From the NCBI GenBank assembly GCA_905147135.1, contig LR990053.1:3112501-3176500 (forward strand): a stretch of 64,000 nt of DNA. Reading direction: 5' to 3'. The notes below the pieces were generated by a model that had not been told where the DNA came from, did no database searches, and saw only the letters and a list, made by a program, of their open reading frames with translations. Source of the stretch: Blastobasis lacticolella. Taxonomy: Eukaryota; Arthropoda; Insecta; Lepidoptera; Blastobasidae. A program made the translations under genes and the position numbers. Within the stretch, counting starts at the first letter, position 1; each line of letters begins with the position of its first letter. Of this stretch, positions 30,710 to 41,887 are shown one piece after another.

Positions 30710-30881
30710 CAGTCTCAGCGTCCCCAGCGGAAGACCTCGATGATAATGCCGTTGGCGAAGCGTGGTTGACCAAGGTCTTACGCTTCGGAATCATCTAAGA
30801 ATAGTTGAAAAGTATATATTTATCTACAGGTATTGTGGGCATTACAATATTTTGTTTTGTGAAACTGCTTAATCAATAAAG

Positions 30882-30913
<32 letters not shown>
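30710..30913. repeat. Unclassified repeat and (AC)n microsatellite
   Basis: GGTTGACCAAGGTCTTACGC matches the repeat at 10.48 kb. Downstream, a CAATAAAGAATTTAC end (LINE-like) leads into an (AC)13 tract at 30,887-30,913, which may have grown from the element's tail. Confidence 0.55.
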
Positions 30914-30917
<4 letters not shown>

Positions 30918-31692
30918 TTCACAACGTCAATCCTTATTCCCAAAAAAAGAAAAGAATTTATCCTCTCGTATTGCGTGTTAGCCGTCCTAATATTTCATAA
31001 CATCAAGTAGGAAAACCAAAAATAGATATCATTTACAGACAAACAACAAATTGCTCTCGTTTTTCATCTTCAATTACTTAATTATCTCGAATTAGACTCA
31101 ACCACGGCAATCCAAGCTATTTATAGCAGGCGATTAATATTTATTTTATTAGGGAAATGAGTTAGTCAGGACACCACTAGGGAACCTTATCGCCATCCGC
31201 CAACTCCCACTTAACCGGTTCAATCGACACTCTGCTTTCTCTTTTTTCCGGATATTTTTTGTCCGCGTGTTTTTTATCCGGAAATTGATGTAAATGGGTC
31301 AGTTCGTTTCGGGCTGAATTATAGGCATTGTGACGTCACTTGTCGTTCGTCTCTCTGATTCGGATTTAAGTGCTTCTCTGTGAAGTGATTTGCAAAGGGC
31401 TCTGAAACATTCCAAATGGAAATGAGTGGGAATTCTACTATTGCATGAAATTTTAAGGGTGCTTCAAAGACAAGAAGGGTCCAAAATTAGACTCTACGGG
31501 TGGCGTATTGTTCAGTTATGTAGTTTGATTTGTCTAGCTATATAGGATGACAATGTCTGAAATATATGGATTTGGTTTTACTACATGAACATGAACGTGG
31601 AGTTTTTCAAGAAAGTGCTTTAAGTCTTTCGTGGTTATTCACTACAGTTTCATCGCAAATATTAATACCAAGGGTAGGTACTATTATTTTTA
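30914..31692. other. No gene recognised
   Basis: AT-rich, with only short chance frames. Confidence 0.4.
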
Positions 31693-31862
31693 CCTCGACA
31701 TTTTACGCAGTTGCATGCGTCCTAGTCACTAGTAGTCTGGTGCCGCTGAGTAAATCGTGGTAACTAATTCGATAACAAGTGCGATGAAAGTGTAGATTAT
31801 ATAAGGTTGGCAACATACGGTAACTGCTTACTATCAGGCAGGCCGTAAGCTTGTTTTCTACA
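31693..31862. repeat. Repeat family G single arm, then a family F piece
   Basis: CTCGACATTTTACGCAGTTG and CATGCGTCCTAGTCACTAGT match family G arms at 12.3-12.5 kb. GGTAACTGCTTACTATCAGG and CAGGCCGTAAGCTTGTTTTC after it is a LINE-tail type sequence. Confidence 0.5.
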
Positions 31863-32429
31863 TTAATGGCATACAAAAAGAAACCAAATATAAGATGGAT
31901 TCACGTAGAAGTCTCGAGTAATCCGAACGATTTTTCCTCTACATATTCGCTACTGAAGAGCCTGGATACGCTATTCAGCTGCAATATCCATTTATCGCCC
32001 CTATTGAGAGTGTATCGTCGCCTTTCTCAGGACTCAGCACGACAAAAGCTATAAACCCTGCTCCTAGATTGGAGAAAACCGGTTTAGCTAATCCAGTTTT
32101 GTTGCAAGTGAACATTTTTGCAACAAAATAGGTGAGCTACAAAAATATGTGCAGGTTTTCTTACTGAAATCGTTGTAATCGGCCACTTCATTCTTGGACA
32201 AACTTCGTTTAGATTGAGGTTAGTGACTGAGCTTATCAATACCTACAGATTAATACTCAAAGCCAAACAGAAAATAACGTAGTCACTTCAACGTTTGCTC
32301 GGCCGAGAATCGACCCCGCGACACTTTGCCAAGCAGACCGACACAGTAACCACTACTCAGTATCTATTTAAGATATTTTCGACGAAGGAAAACAACTGAC
32401 CTAAGCTGATCGTTTTTTCGTGGGTAGGT
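31863..32429. other. No gene recognised
   Basis: One 67-codon frame with no domain. Around 32,300 the text GGCCGAGAATCGACCCCGCG suggests a diverged SINE head. Confidence 0.35.
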
Positions 32430-32575
32430 CCCATAAGGTGGACCAACGACGTAGTAAAAATCGCAGGTACCAGCTGGATGCGGAACACACAAGACCAGCC
32501 GTTGACCAAATCTGTGGGGGAGGCCTATGCCCAGCAGTGGTCGTCTTTCGTGATATGATGATGATGATGATGAAA
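32430..32575 (+). mobile_element. RTE-type LINE 3' end
   Basis: CGCAGGTACCAGCTGGATGC, GAGGCCTATGCCCAGCAGTG, GTCGTCTTTCGTGATATGAT followed by (GAT)n is the conserved RTE terminus. The last codons read EAYAQQWSS. Confidence 0.75.
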
Positions 32576-33011
32576 CAATTTTGAAATTCAGTTTAAAATA
32601 TTGCAGTTCCTAGCCATATTTTCTATGTTGCTCAGTTCCGTATCACTGCATAACGCTCTATGCTTGCCACTCTAAGCTCTGTTCATGTCCATGACAAAGT
32701 TAAGATGCCACGTTCCTTCAATATCTCAGTATGAAGCTTAGATGGCTTCTCGTTAGTCATTTAGAACTTTGCTACTTTAAACTAGACACATGGGAGAGCG
32801 TGATATGGGGGCAAGTTGAACCGGAGTAACTTCCGATTCTTTCTTAGTGTGACGTCATAGTTTGAATAGAACAGATACACGTAGCTCCGCTTATGAAAAT
32901 AAGGTGGCTTTCGTATTCAATAAACGTACCTGCTTTCGAGCTACCTGTTTTTAACTCTCGACGAAAAAGAAGGGTGTTATGAGTTTGTCGTATGTTACTA
33001 TCGATTTGTGT
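32576..33011. other. No gene recognised
   Basis: No ORF or repeat recognised. Confidence 0.4.
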
Positions 33012-33360
33012 ATTTTTTTATGTCATACCGTAGGCAAACAGGCACGCGGGCCACCTGATGGGAAGTGATCACCACTGCCTATAGACATCAGCAACACCAA
33101 GAGTATCGCCAATGGGTTGCCCACCTCTATAACACGTTGATCTGGCAGCAAAAGGCAAATGCCGCTCCACTGCCAAGGCCACGGTTCCCCAAATCCGCAC
33201 CCCATGGAGCACTGGAAACCTTACTCACCGGCAGAAACACAATACTATTTAAAAGAGTATTGTTTAGCTGCGGTATTCTGTAAGGTGGAGATACTTCCTC
33301 AGTTGGACGGCTCCCATTCGAACGGGATACCCCGCTATGCCCTATCTCTCTTAAATATGT
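33012..33360 (-). repeat. Repeat family E, full-length copy
   Basis: About 350 bp, the reverse complement of 41,917-42,262, from the T-run and GTAGGCAAACAGGCACGCGG to CGCTATGCCCTATCTCTCTT. It contains GAAACACAATACTATTTAAA. The poly-A tail and CATCAGGTGGCCCGC ending suggest mobilisation by a CR1-like LINE. Confidence 0.75.
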
Positions 33361-33498
33361 CTGTATATATCTGTGGCTTTGTTACTCCCGAATCTAAGGA
33401 CCGTTTTCAATGCGGTTTTCTCTATGTGAAAGTCAGTTTAACGTAGATGGTTCTTAGCTTTATTTGACTAATATAGGTTCATTTGTTGGCGGGTACAA

Positions 33499-33850
33499 GA
33501 GCGTCGGTGGCCTAGCGGTTTGAGTATACGACTCGTAAGCCAGAGGTCCCGGGTTCGAATCCCGCTCCGGCCATGTACCAATGACTGTTTTCTGAGTTAC
33601 GTACATTAGTTGAATACTAACCGATGCTCTTACGGTGAGGGAAAACATCGTGATGAAACCTGCACATTCAGGCGACTGGATGTGTAACCATGATCCAATC
33701 TGGTCAGGTTCCCCTGGTAGCAGGGTCATGGAGGTCAGATGGCAGTCGCTCCACTGTAATTACCTAACCTGCCAAATCCTAGATCATGGTCAAGGCGGAC
33801 CCCGGGCCCTCGTGCGCGAGAGCACAACCGGGACATTAACGCCAAGATGA
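33499..33850 (+). repeat. SINE family A, full-length reference copy
   Basis: About 350 bp. The tRNA-like head (GAGCGTCGGTGGCCTAGCGG; box B GGTTCGAATCC at 33,552-33,562) provides an internal polymerase III promoter. The body contains ATGACTGTTTTCTGAGTTAC, AAAACATCGTGATGAAACCT, GTAACCATGATCCAATCTGG, CAGATGGCAGTCGCTCCACT. The tail ends AACCGGGACATTAACGCCAA then GATGAT. At least a dozen copies or parts lie in the window. Confidence 0.9.
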
Positions 33851-34284
33851 TTTCAGGTTCATTTGTTTAAAAATATTTAAGTCTTACGTAAACTTGGTCG
33901 GTGGTTATCTGACTTTTTTGTCGGATGGGTTAGTTACGTATGTTTATTAAACGTTTTCATGAACTTTTGTGAATCAGTACCGGTACTCTTATAACCTATG
34001 ATAATATTTAGTAGATATTGTGAACCAGTACTGCCATATCTATGATACTTTTTAGTAAGTACTAACGAAATAAGAATAATTAGTCTAGGACCTACCTACT
34101 ATGTAAGCATCTGCATAAATTCTCTCGTCACGTCACACATAACGTCACGCCTCTTTATACGCATGAGATTAGCCAATCTGGCAAAGATTTCCAGACACTA
34201 GTATAGCGATTTGGATATACATTTTAACAGAATCCCGCTGGGTATTCGAATGTTATCTTCGAAGAGTTTCGTACACATCTCATC
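33851..34284. other. No gene recognised
   Basis: No ORF or repeat recognised. Confidence 0.4.
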
Positions 34285-34465
34285 TTGGCGTTACTATCCC
34301 GATTGTGCTCCCGAGTGCGAAGGCCTTGGCTCAGGAAATTTCTGTGGGGCGACTGCCATCTTACTTCCGTGACTATGCCAGAATTAATCATGGTTACACA
34401 ATTAGTCGCCTGAACGAGCGGGTTTCATCACGATGTTTTCCTCATCGTCGTAAAGAGATCGATCG
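34285..34465 (-). repeat. SINE family A, diverged partial copy
   Basis: CTTGGCGTTACTATCCCGAT, TGGGGCGACTGCCATCTTAC and TTCATCACGATGTTTTCCTC match the family. The head is missing. Confidence 0.7.
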
Positions 34466-34644
34466 TAATGCCCTATATACATTGGTCAAGTGTTTAGCAA
34501 TGTTGGTTAGTTAAGTGGCGTAAACCGATCGGACGGGAGCTAGTCTACTTGATTTTAACGAGGAACTCGTAATTTAATGAGGAATGAAAAAGAAGAATGT
34601 ACTAATATTGACATGTAAATTTCTAATTTATGAAATAAATAATT

Positions 34645-34778
34645 TTTTTTTTGTTCATACGGTAGGCAAACAGGCAAGCGGGCCACCTGATGGAAAGTGG
34701 TCACCACTGCCTATAGACATTAGCAACACCAAGAGTATCGCTAATGCGTTGCCTACCTCTCCGGCAGAAACACAATAC
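34645..34778 (-). repeat. Repeat family E, shortened copy abutting the mariner element
   Basis: GGTAGGCAAACAGGCAAGCG to CCGGCAGAAACACAATAC, with the middle deleted after GTTGCCTACCTCTCC. The mariner-type element was inserted at the TA that follows. Confidence 0.75.
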
Positions 34779-34780
34779 TA

Positions 34781-36070
34781 AAGGGTCTTTCAACAAGGAC
34801 GGGTCGATGTTAAAATTGAATAAAACAAGATATTATCGAAATTTATTTTTTATTTGTAAGGCCCATTTATGCCATTACGGATGGAATATGACATCCTTCA
34901 AATGTCCGCCGCGGCTTCGTATGGTGGCACGAATCCGAGAGGTCCAATTTTTAATGACTCTGCTGCATAGATCCGGCTGAATCTGAGCGATGGCCTGCGT
35001 TATGTTGGTTTTCAGGGCAACGGTCGATTGTGGCTTATTGGCATAGACCTGCGACTTCAGAAAACCCCACAAGAAAAAGTCTAGCGGAGTCAAATCACAC
35101 GATCTTGGGGGCCAATTCACGTCACCTCTGCGAGAGATAACCCTACCCTCAAACCGTTCATGCAGAATCTCCATTGTGTCGTTCGCTGTGTGGCAAGCAG
35201 CGTCATCTTGCTGGAACCACATATCGTTCACGTCCATATTATTCAATTCAAGCCAAAAGAAATTGTTTATCATTGATCTGTAGCGCTCACCGTTGACGAT
35301 GATGGCCTCGCCAACGTCGTTTTCGAAGAAGTACGGACCAATGACGCCGCCAGACCAAAATCCGCACCAAACAGTAACTTTTTATGGATGCATTGCTACC
35401 TGGTGAACCTCATGTGGGTTGTGGTCATCCCATATACGGCAATTTTGCTTATTAACAAAACCATTCATCCAAAAATGTGCCTCGTCGCTAGATTATTTTT
35501 CGGCTAAAATCGGGGTCCTCTTCCAAGCGTTCTGATGCCCATTCAGCGAACACACGGCGTTGTCTATGGTCATTAACTTTGAGCTCTTGGGTCAGTTGGA
35601 TCTTGTACGGATGCAGGCCCAAGTCCCGACGTAAAATTCTCCAAGTTGAAGTCTGCGAAAGGCCGAGTTCTTGTGCACGGCGAGAAATCGACTGCCTCGG
35701 AGTCTCCTGAACACTCTCACGAACAGCGGCGATGTTCTCGGCCGATTTGGCGTTCCTTTGACGTAAAGGTGTTGGTTGGTTGTTTACCGAACCGGTCGTC
35801 TCAAATTTGGTCACCAATCGTTGGAGAGTAGACTTTGAAGGGCCACCGCGTCTGCCGTAAAATGGGCGCAATGCGCGCAACGTTTGCAATAACGAACACT
35901 CATTTTGATAATAAAGTTTTATCATTTGCACATGCTGCTCAACCGTGTAACTTGCTATGGTTATTTGGCATCAGTGACTGAATAAGAAAAAATAGATCTG
36001 ACAGATGCCGCCAAAACAAAATGGCCGTTACAGATTATTAACATCGACCCGCTCTATTTGAAAGACCCTT
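34781..36070 (-). mobile_element. Mariner-type DNA transposon, DD41D, complete ends
   Basis: A 1,290-bp element flanked by TA on both sides (34,779-34,780 and 36,071-36,072), the Tc1/mariner target duplication. The 31-bp terminal inverted repeats begin AAGGGTCTTTCAA (34,781-34,811) and end TTGAAAGACCCTT (36,040-36,070), with about five mismatches inside. Length and single transposase gene fit the group. The third catalytic Asp lies 41 residues after the second (taking the D directly after QQ), as in the DD41D branch sometimes called rosa. Confidence 0.95.
34875..35931 (-). pseudogene. Mariner-type transposase, frameshifted
   Basis: About 350 residues in the intact form. The N-terminal half (35,931-35,488) has paired helix-turn-helix DNA-binding regions (GPSKSTLQRLVTKFETTG; LSQTSTWRILRRDLGLHP). 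The C-terminal half (35,273-34,875) has WFQQDDAACHTA and CDLTPLDFFLWGFLKSQVYA, holding the second and third catalytic Asp. Between them, a loss of about two bases at the SDEAHF site (near 35,487) shifts the frame, and an in-frame TAA follows near 35,382. The first Asp is therefore outside the translated frame. The protein cannot be made whole, but the ends could still be moved by a related enzyme. Confidence 0.93.
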
Positions 36071-36317
36071 TATAAATCTAAAATCTTAATCTTTTTACCC
36101 ACTCAATACCCGCACGGCACAAACTTACATCAGAATTTTGTATAGTGTTTAGTAGCGGCCCGTATAGTCGTAATAGTATTGAGGGAATTTTGTGCAACAT
36201 TTTACTCGTCCATACCAACTGAGAAATGACACTGGACCCACTGTAGTATAAAAAGTAACTGTCTGAGCGCTCGCCACTGTGCTTGCACTCGCCACTGTAA
36301 ATCGAGAATAAGAGCAT

Positions 36318-36450
36318 CGATTAGTATTCAACTGATGTACATAACACAGAAAACAGTACTGGTACATGGTAGGACAGGAGTTCGAACCCAGTACCACTGC
36401 CTACCTTACAAATCGTATCCCTTAACTATTAGGCTACAGTCGCTCTTGTG
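36318..36450 (-). repeat. SINE family A, head half
   Basis: AACTGATGTACATAACACAG, GAGTTCGAACCCAGTACC (B box) and CTTAACTATTAGGCTACAGT (A-box side) in reverse complement. Confidence 0.75.
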
Positions 36451-37002
36451 TTTTAGGTAGTTTAGTTTTCTTAGGCGTAGATAAACTCTACATTGTTCCA
36501 AATGCTAAGGCCCTGACAAAAGTCTTCCTTTTGTTTCTTTTATTAAATTTGTGTTAGGCCTTGATCTCAGCTAAGAGAAAGTAATGGTAAGTTCGGATTT
36601 CCCAAAATATGCCTATACACTATCGCCTTGAACACGCCAAGGTTATAATATGAAACCGGAAAACCGACGGTGGAAAGGGATGCCCTTATCTTCGAAGTGT
36701 AGATAAAAACGATCCCGCACTCCGTAGTACGCGAATACAGAGGCTATAACACATAAATTGAACTATAATAATATCCACATAGACACTGGAGCGTCGGTGG
36801 CCGTATGGTTAAGTATCCGACTCGTAAAAGAGATGTACCGGGTTCGAATCTCACTACCGCCATATACCGATGACCCTTTTCTGAGTTATGTACTTGTATC
36901 GTACATTAGTTGAACACTAATCGATGCTCTTACGGTGAGCGAATATATCGTGATGAAGCCTGCTCATTCATGCGACTGAATGTGTAATCATAATGCGATC
37001 TG

Positions 37003-37399
37003 GGTACCGATTCTGGTGTGCAATGCAGTTGTTATTATGTCGCAATGTAACTGTGATGTTACTATAACTACGTCGAGGCATCGAGTCAGTCCCAGCATCA
37101 TCCCAGTTAAATTGCAGTTAAATCATTGTTCAACCTTTGACACGTTTTCGTTGACAGAATTGAAGGCAGTTTGACAACTAAGAAAGATGCAACTTAGTAA
37201 TTTATTTATTTATTGGAGTACCAACAGCCATATAAAACCATAATGCAACTAAAGTACCAGAAATCGTATTGTGGAAAAGTTCGAACTCAAAAAAGTTGCA
37301 ACTCAACATCTGTCATTTGAATAACAATCACACGTTTGACATGCGATGCAATTGTAGTGTTACTGCAACTGAGACGATTTCCCTACCAGAATCGAAGCC
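37003..37399. mobile_element. Terminal-inverted-repeat element (MITE-like) inside SINE A
   Basis: The left end GGTACCGATTCTGGTGTG and the reverse complement of the right end, GGCTTCGATTCTGGTAGGG, form an imperfect terminal inverted repeat of about 17 bp. CTG flanks both sides and rebuilds the SINE when counted once, consistent with a 3-bp target duplication. The interior shows further symmetric parts (GCAATGTAACTGTGATGTTA against its rough inverse). No transposase is present. Confidence 0.65.
37201..37250 (-). mobile_element. LINE 3' tail fragment
   Basis: On the minus strand CTGTTGGTACTCCAATAAAT then (AAAT)n matches CTGTTGGTACTCCTACAAAT and (AAAT)n at 44,210-44,250, so both are 3' ends of one LINE family. 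It sits within the MITE-like element. Confidence 0.6.
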
Positions 37400-37579
37400 C
37401 TGATCAGTTTCAACTATTAACAGGGCCATGGCAGGTCAGATGGCAGTCGCTCCACTTACTAGATCTGCCAAATCAATGTCAAGGCGTACCCCAACCATTG
37501 ACGCAAATATGACAATAGCAGATATTTCAAGAGTATATGTAAGCATCTTCTATAGTAAACACAATCTTTGCTGGTTCAA

Positions 37580-37625
37580 AACCACTTTCCATCAGGTGGC
37601 CCGCTTACCTGTTTGTCTGCCGTGT
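37580..37625 (+). repeat. Repeat family E, tail only
   Basis: ACCACTTTCCATCAGGTGGC, CCGCTTACCTGTTTGTCTGC. Confidence 0.6.
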
Positions 37626-38197
37626 AAGGAACAAAGAAATCTAAACCTTTTTATTTAAATAAACAACCGCGTGAAAATGTTTCATGTAAATGGAAGAATA
37701 CCTAAAAAGTCGAACACGCATTTGTGTCCACTGAAAAAGCGGGTCCGGTTTACTCCAAACCATAAATTCGTTACAAGCGGCTCTCGCATAAAAATACATC
37801 CCTGACTCGCATAAATGCTGGAGATTTGTTGCACCAACCCGGAATTTAAGGCATGGATGACAGGAACGATAACATTTTTACAATCTGCATTTACGTTGTT
37901 ATATAATGTTGGTGCCATAAAAATCGAAGGGGCTATAAAAATACGCTTTCAGAGCTTCGGAACAAATAATATTTTACACACGTTTCTAATTCCCTTTTTT
38001 AAGTTTCTAGAATATTATCGTATCTACACAGGGTAATGGGATTCAAGAGTATTATACCCTTTCAAAACAAAAAAGGAATTTCAACAATGGTCCACAATTG
38101 GCGGATGAATTATTGAACATACATAAAAAATAGTCGAACAATAAACATAGAACCTCCTCCTTCTTTTGTTTTACAAGTCGGTTAAAAATAACTTCTC
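37626..38197. other. No gene recognised
   Basis: Short frames on both strands without domains. Confidence 0.4.
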
Positions 38198-38200
38198 TTA

Positions 38201-38372
38201 GGGCCGATTTTTCAATCCTCAGATAAAACATATCAGTCTGATAAGTTGTTATGCGACAAAAATAAAATGTATAATTACTTCATGATTCTAAAGGATTATG
38301 ATTTGTTTTAATTTGGCAGTGTATTACTTTATCGGGCAGATAAACTTTATCTGAGGATTGAAAAATCGGCCC
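38201..38372. mobile_element. MITE with perfect 27-bp inverted ends
   Basis: The element is 172 bp. It begins GGGCCGATTTTTCAATCCTC then AGATAAA and ends with its exact reverse complement TTTATCTGAGGATTG... to CGGCCC (38,346-38,372). TTA lies on both sides (38,198-38,200 and 38,373-38,375), a 3-bp duplication of the TWA type typical of PIF/Harbinger. No coding capacity. Confidence 0.9.
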
Positions 38373-38452
38373 TTAGTCAGTTAACTTTTTATATGATCAT
38401 CGGTGTTCATTATATCCTTGACGTTCATCCAATATTCAATCATTATAATCAT

Positions 38453-38795
38453 GTTGGTGTTAATATCCCGGTTGTGCTCTCGCGCACGAGGGCCCGGGGT
38501 GCGCTTTGATCTTGATTTGGCAGATCAGATAATTACAGTGGAGCGACGGCCAGCTGACCTCGGCGACCCTGTTAACAGAGGTACCTGACCGGATTGGCTC
38601 ATGGTTACATTATATTTAGTCACCTAAATGTGCAATTTCGTCATGAAGTTTTCCCTCAAGAGCATCGGTTAATATTCTACTAATGTACATAACTCAGAGA
38701 AGAGTCATAGGTACATAACGCTCCTTGGATTTGAAGCCGGTACGTCTCGCTTACAAGTCGGGCCCCACAACCACTAGACCACCAACGCTCTTATC
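38453..38795 (-). repeat. SINE family A, near full length
   Basis: From TTGGTGTTAATATCCCGGTT through TTGGCAGATCAGATAATTAC to the head CCACTAGACCACCAACGCTC. Confidence 0.85.
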
Positions 38796-40253
38796 CAATA
38801 CGTTATCCTTGGCCCTAATCCTCTCCTTGTAAAGGTACCGAAAAAACTTGTTCTTCTTTAGAAAGCTAAATAATATAAATAACGTCTACGGTTTGTGGTT
38901 TAAGTGAGCGAGGGGCTTACACGCCCTCAACGTCAACTTTGGTGAAAGTAAACATTTTCATTCTCCCTTCCCTTCGGAAATGTTGTTCGATGCCCCGAGC
39001 GGTACTTCCCCAATTATTTTTAATACGTATTAGAATAATATCGTTACGTCCCTTGTAATATAATGGAATTTATGAGGTGGGTAACCAACCGCTTTAAATA
39101 TACAGTACGCTGTGACGGAGGGAGATCTTTATTGGTTGTGGCTACTTGCTGTTGGTGTGTTTATGGGAATTCAAAATAAACCCCCACCAATATTTGAGGT
39201 GATCTGTCAAATGTGGCAGTCTGCGATTTATGTAGCAACACTGGCAGCATGTAGTATTATTATATTAGACTGGACTTGCACGCGACATACCTTTTTGATT
39301 TATTTTCTCGACGTTTCGGTAGGGTTACACCCACCGTGGTCACGAAAAGACTCACGACTCCTCTAATATGTGTAAAGAACGCGAGTTTAGTTTGAAACAA
39401 ATAGCATGTAGTATTCTGCGGCAATCAAATCAAAGAAATTGGACATAGATGCATAGAAGGAGCCTCGGCTATAAGTTGTCGAATAACCACTGCTATTGTT
39501 AAATTTGGTGGCTTTAGTCATAATTAAAACTTAATATTTATGACATTGAGTCATATTTATAGAGTTGTTACAGATTGGCAGTGTACATTCTTTATAAGTT
39601 GAGGCTCCATCTATACTCAAATGCCGCCAACGATGCGATATACATAATAAAGAGCGTGGCAAAAAAGAAGCTAACACTAACATGTCGTAGTTGTGAAATC
39701 AGCACATTAACATCTCGTATTAATCAACTACCGCTCTTCTTCATGGAATAATGATACTTGCCGCTAAAGAGATTGGAAAGACCTTCTTGCCAGTTTATAA
39801 CCATGAAGGTCGCTAACATTCCAATGTCTTTGCTTGACGCATTTGACATAGTAACGTTGGCGCCAAAATTCGGCGGTTTAAACCTATAAATTTTAGAGGG
39901 TGCACAATAACGGACCCTCGCAATGACACTGCACCTGCTGTCCTGCAATCTAAATGCATGAATCGTAGATGATATGGGCGACAGTTGCCGCTTAGAGTCC
40001 AAGCCAGACAAGATTGCTTGAGGTTATGGCGTCCTTGTCATTGTTCATATTGTGAGCTGTTCTTGTTGGCTGTCTGTCAACTTTAGTTCCTTTATCATCC
40101 GCGATTAATGTTATCTGCACAAAGATCTAGAGGGCTCTGCTCATTTCTCACTGTTTTTAAAAAAAAACTCGCGTCTTATTATACCAAAGTTGAGAATATT
40201 TATAGGTACAAAATTATAACATGAAAATATGAGTGTAGATAAAATTGTGTATC
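38796..40253. other. No gene recognised
   Basis: Near 39,300 the phrase TTTATTTTCTCGACGTTTCG and GTGGTCACGAAAAGACTCAC suggests a short terminal-repeat remnant of a retroelement. A 95-codon minus-strand frame (39,724-40,011) overlaps a LINE-tail-like TGCATGAATCGTAGATGATA. Nothing else is recognised. Confidence 0.35.
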
Positions 40254-40500
40254 ATCACAGCCCATAACAGTCTCCTGCAGGACTTAGGGCCTCACCCACG
40301 AAAGGGGAGGTTGTCGCCGTTATCTCCACGCTTAACAAGCTGGTTGGAGATCGCAGTGTTATAAAAATAACAATGCAAAAGCTGCTGCCCATATTCCAGT
40401 TTACGGAGACTCTAGATATTTTGTCTCGAAAACATTAGTCGCCTTATACGACACCCACGACTGTAAGGAGTTGGTGCTATTCTACACGGCCGGACACAAG
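40254..40500 (-). repeat. Repeat family C copy
   Basis: CACAGCCCATAACAGTCTCC, TCCACGCTTAACAAGCTGGT, ending TGCTATTCTACACGGCCGGA. Confidence 0.75.
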
Positions 40501-41571
40501 GCCAAAAAAAAAAATTGTGTAGAATAGTGTATACAACTGCATAATTATAATTACGTATTAAAAACGTAATCTCGTGTCAAACGTGTTTTAATTAATACTC
40601 CTTTTTACATGTGAGTAATATACACCTCTATTTTTCTATTATACAATGTAGGTTTAGAGTTGCGAAATAATTGGCTTAATTTTCCACTTTTCATCAGCCT
40701 TTTTTGTCCGCAAATTATATATTTTTCCCAGACAATTTGTCGGAGACGTCTCGCAAAAACTTCGTGAACACAGCAATTCAAGCAACGGATTCCTCAACGA
40801 ATGTGCATAATCCGACAAAGTCATCGCACCGTTCTCTACGCGAATAATTTTAATTTTCATCTTCATTTTGCATAATAAAGTGCACAACGTGGACTAAGTT
40901 CGTGCAAGAATTCAAGATAAAAATAATTGTTCCACGAGAAATGGGAGGATGAATTTCAAGACGTTAACATTTTTTGCTTCAAGTAAAATTGGTTTTCAAG
41001 CAAATTATAACAATAATTAAAAAGAATAATGAGAATTACAAAGAGTTTAAATACTTTATTACTTATCTAGCACATTATACAGAGGGATTGATGTTTATTT
41101 ATAAACTGTTAAAAAATATTTATCTATACTGTAGCCACCAAAACGTATACAGTTCAGTTAAATTATAAACAACAGAAGAAAAGCCCTTTTCGACATAGTA
41201 ATTTGGAGAGAATAATAACTAAATTCTACAACAAGTTTTATTACCAACAACACACACTGTCTGAAAAAGTCTTTCCCTCTAATTTCAGTACAATTTCTCA
41301 GCGTGTGCGAGGAATTTTTCGCGTTCTTCTCTCTGCTTTATTGCTCTGACTAAATTAAGGACAGTGTAGCTGACTTTATGGCAACAATTCGCTTTTTTCT
41401 ACTAGAGTTTATTATCACACTGCTGATCTTGTCTTTTGCTATTTTCATAGTTTGTTTTATCTACTACATTTTCCTAGTTGAGCTACCCACATTTTTGTTA
41501 TACACAAATAAAATTTGTATACTAGAGGTATATAAAGAATTTGTTAGTAGCTTTTTTTATGGGAAATAGAC
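40501..41571. other. No gene recognised; AT-rich
   Basis: The frame at 41,378-41,569 is almost wholly hydrophobic, which AT-rich DNA produces by chance, so it is not called. Confidence 0.4.
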
Positions 41572-41612
41572 AGGCATTTGACTGCCATCTCACCTGATGT
41601 TAAGTGTAGTTT
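41572..41612 (-). repeat. CR1 tail scrap
   Basis: GACAGGCATTTGACTGCCAT and CTCACCTGATGTTAAGTG match the CR1 3' tail at 43.0 kb. Confidence 0.55.
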
Positions 41613-41887
41613 AAATATAGTATAAGAGAAGTTTAAATATTGATTTCTAGAAACCTTTAAAGAGTATGCTTTAGTCGGAGTTGTGTGTTCATTTATTCGT
41701 AGTTTTCAAGTAGCATTGTCATAAAAAGGAGAATATTATCATGATTCTAATTAATTTTATTTTTTTATTATTGCTGCATTAACAAAACTTGTAAATATTG
41801 CTACAGAAAAAAGACAACCTTTTATGTCGTCTTACTTCCAAGTTTAGAAAAATACACTTGATATACCTCTCAGAGTGCATGGCGCTC

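Larger units (their letters stand above)
36788..37490 (+). repeat. SINE family A, interrupted by a MITE-like element
   Basis: The head GGAGCGTCGGTGGCCGTATG and body to GCGATCTG (37,001) are followed by about 400 bp of other sequence. The SINE resumes with CTGATCAGTTTCAACTATTA and GGCAGTCGCTCCACTTACTA. Confidence 0.82.

Noticed and set aside
30887..30913. CRISPR-like or telomeric array
   Set aside because: It is a plain (AC)n microsatellite; no array of spaced repeats exists anywhere in the window.
33499..33580. Possible tRNA gene (A and B boxes present)
   Set aside because: The same tRNA-like head occurs in many copies, always joined to the same SINE body, so it is a SINE promoter. The same applies to the heads at 9.8, 24.0, 36.8 and 56.9 kb.
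41378..41569. 63-residue membrane-like protein
   Set aside because: AT-rich DNA yields Ile/Phe/Leu-rich frames by chance; there is no promoter, homologue or context.
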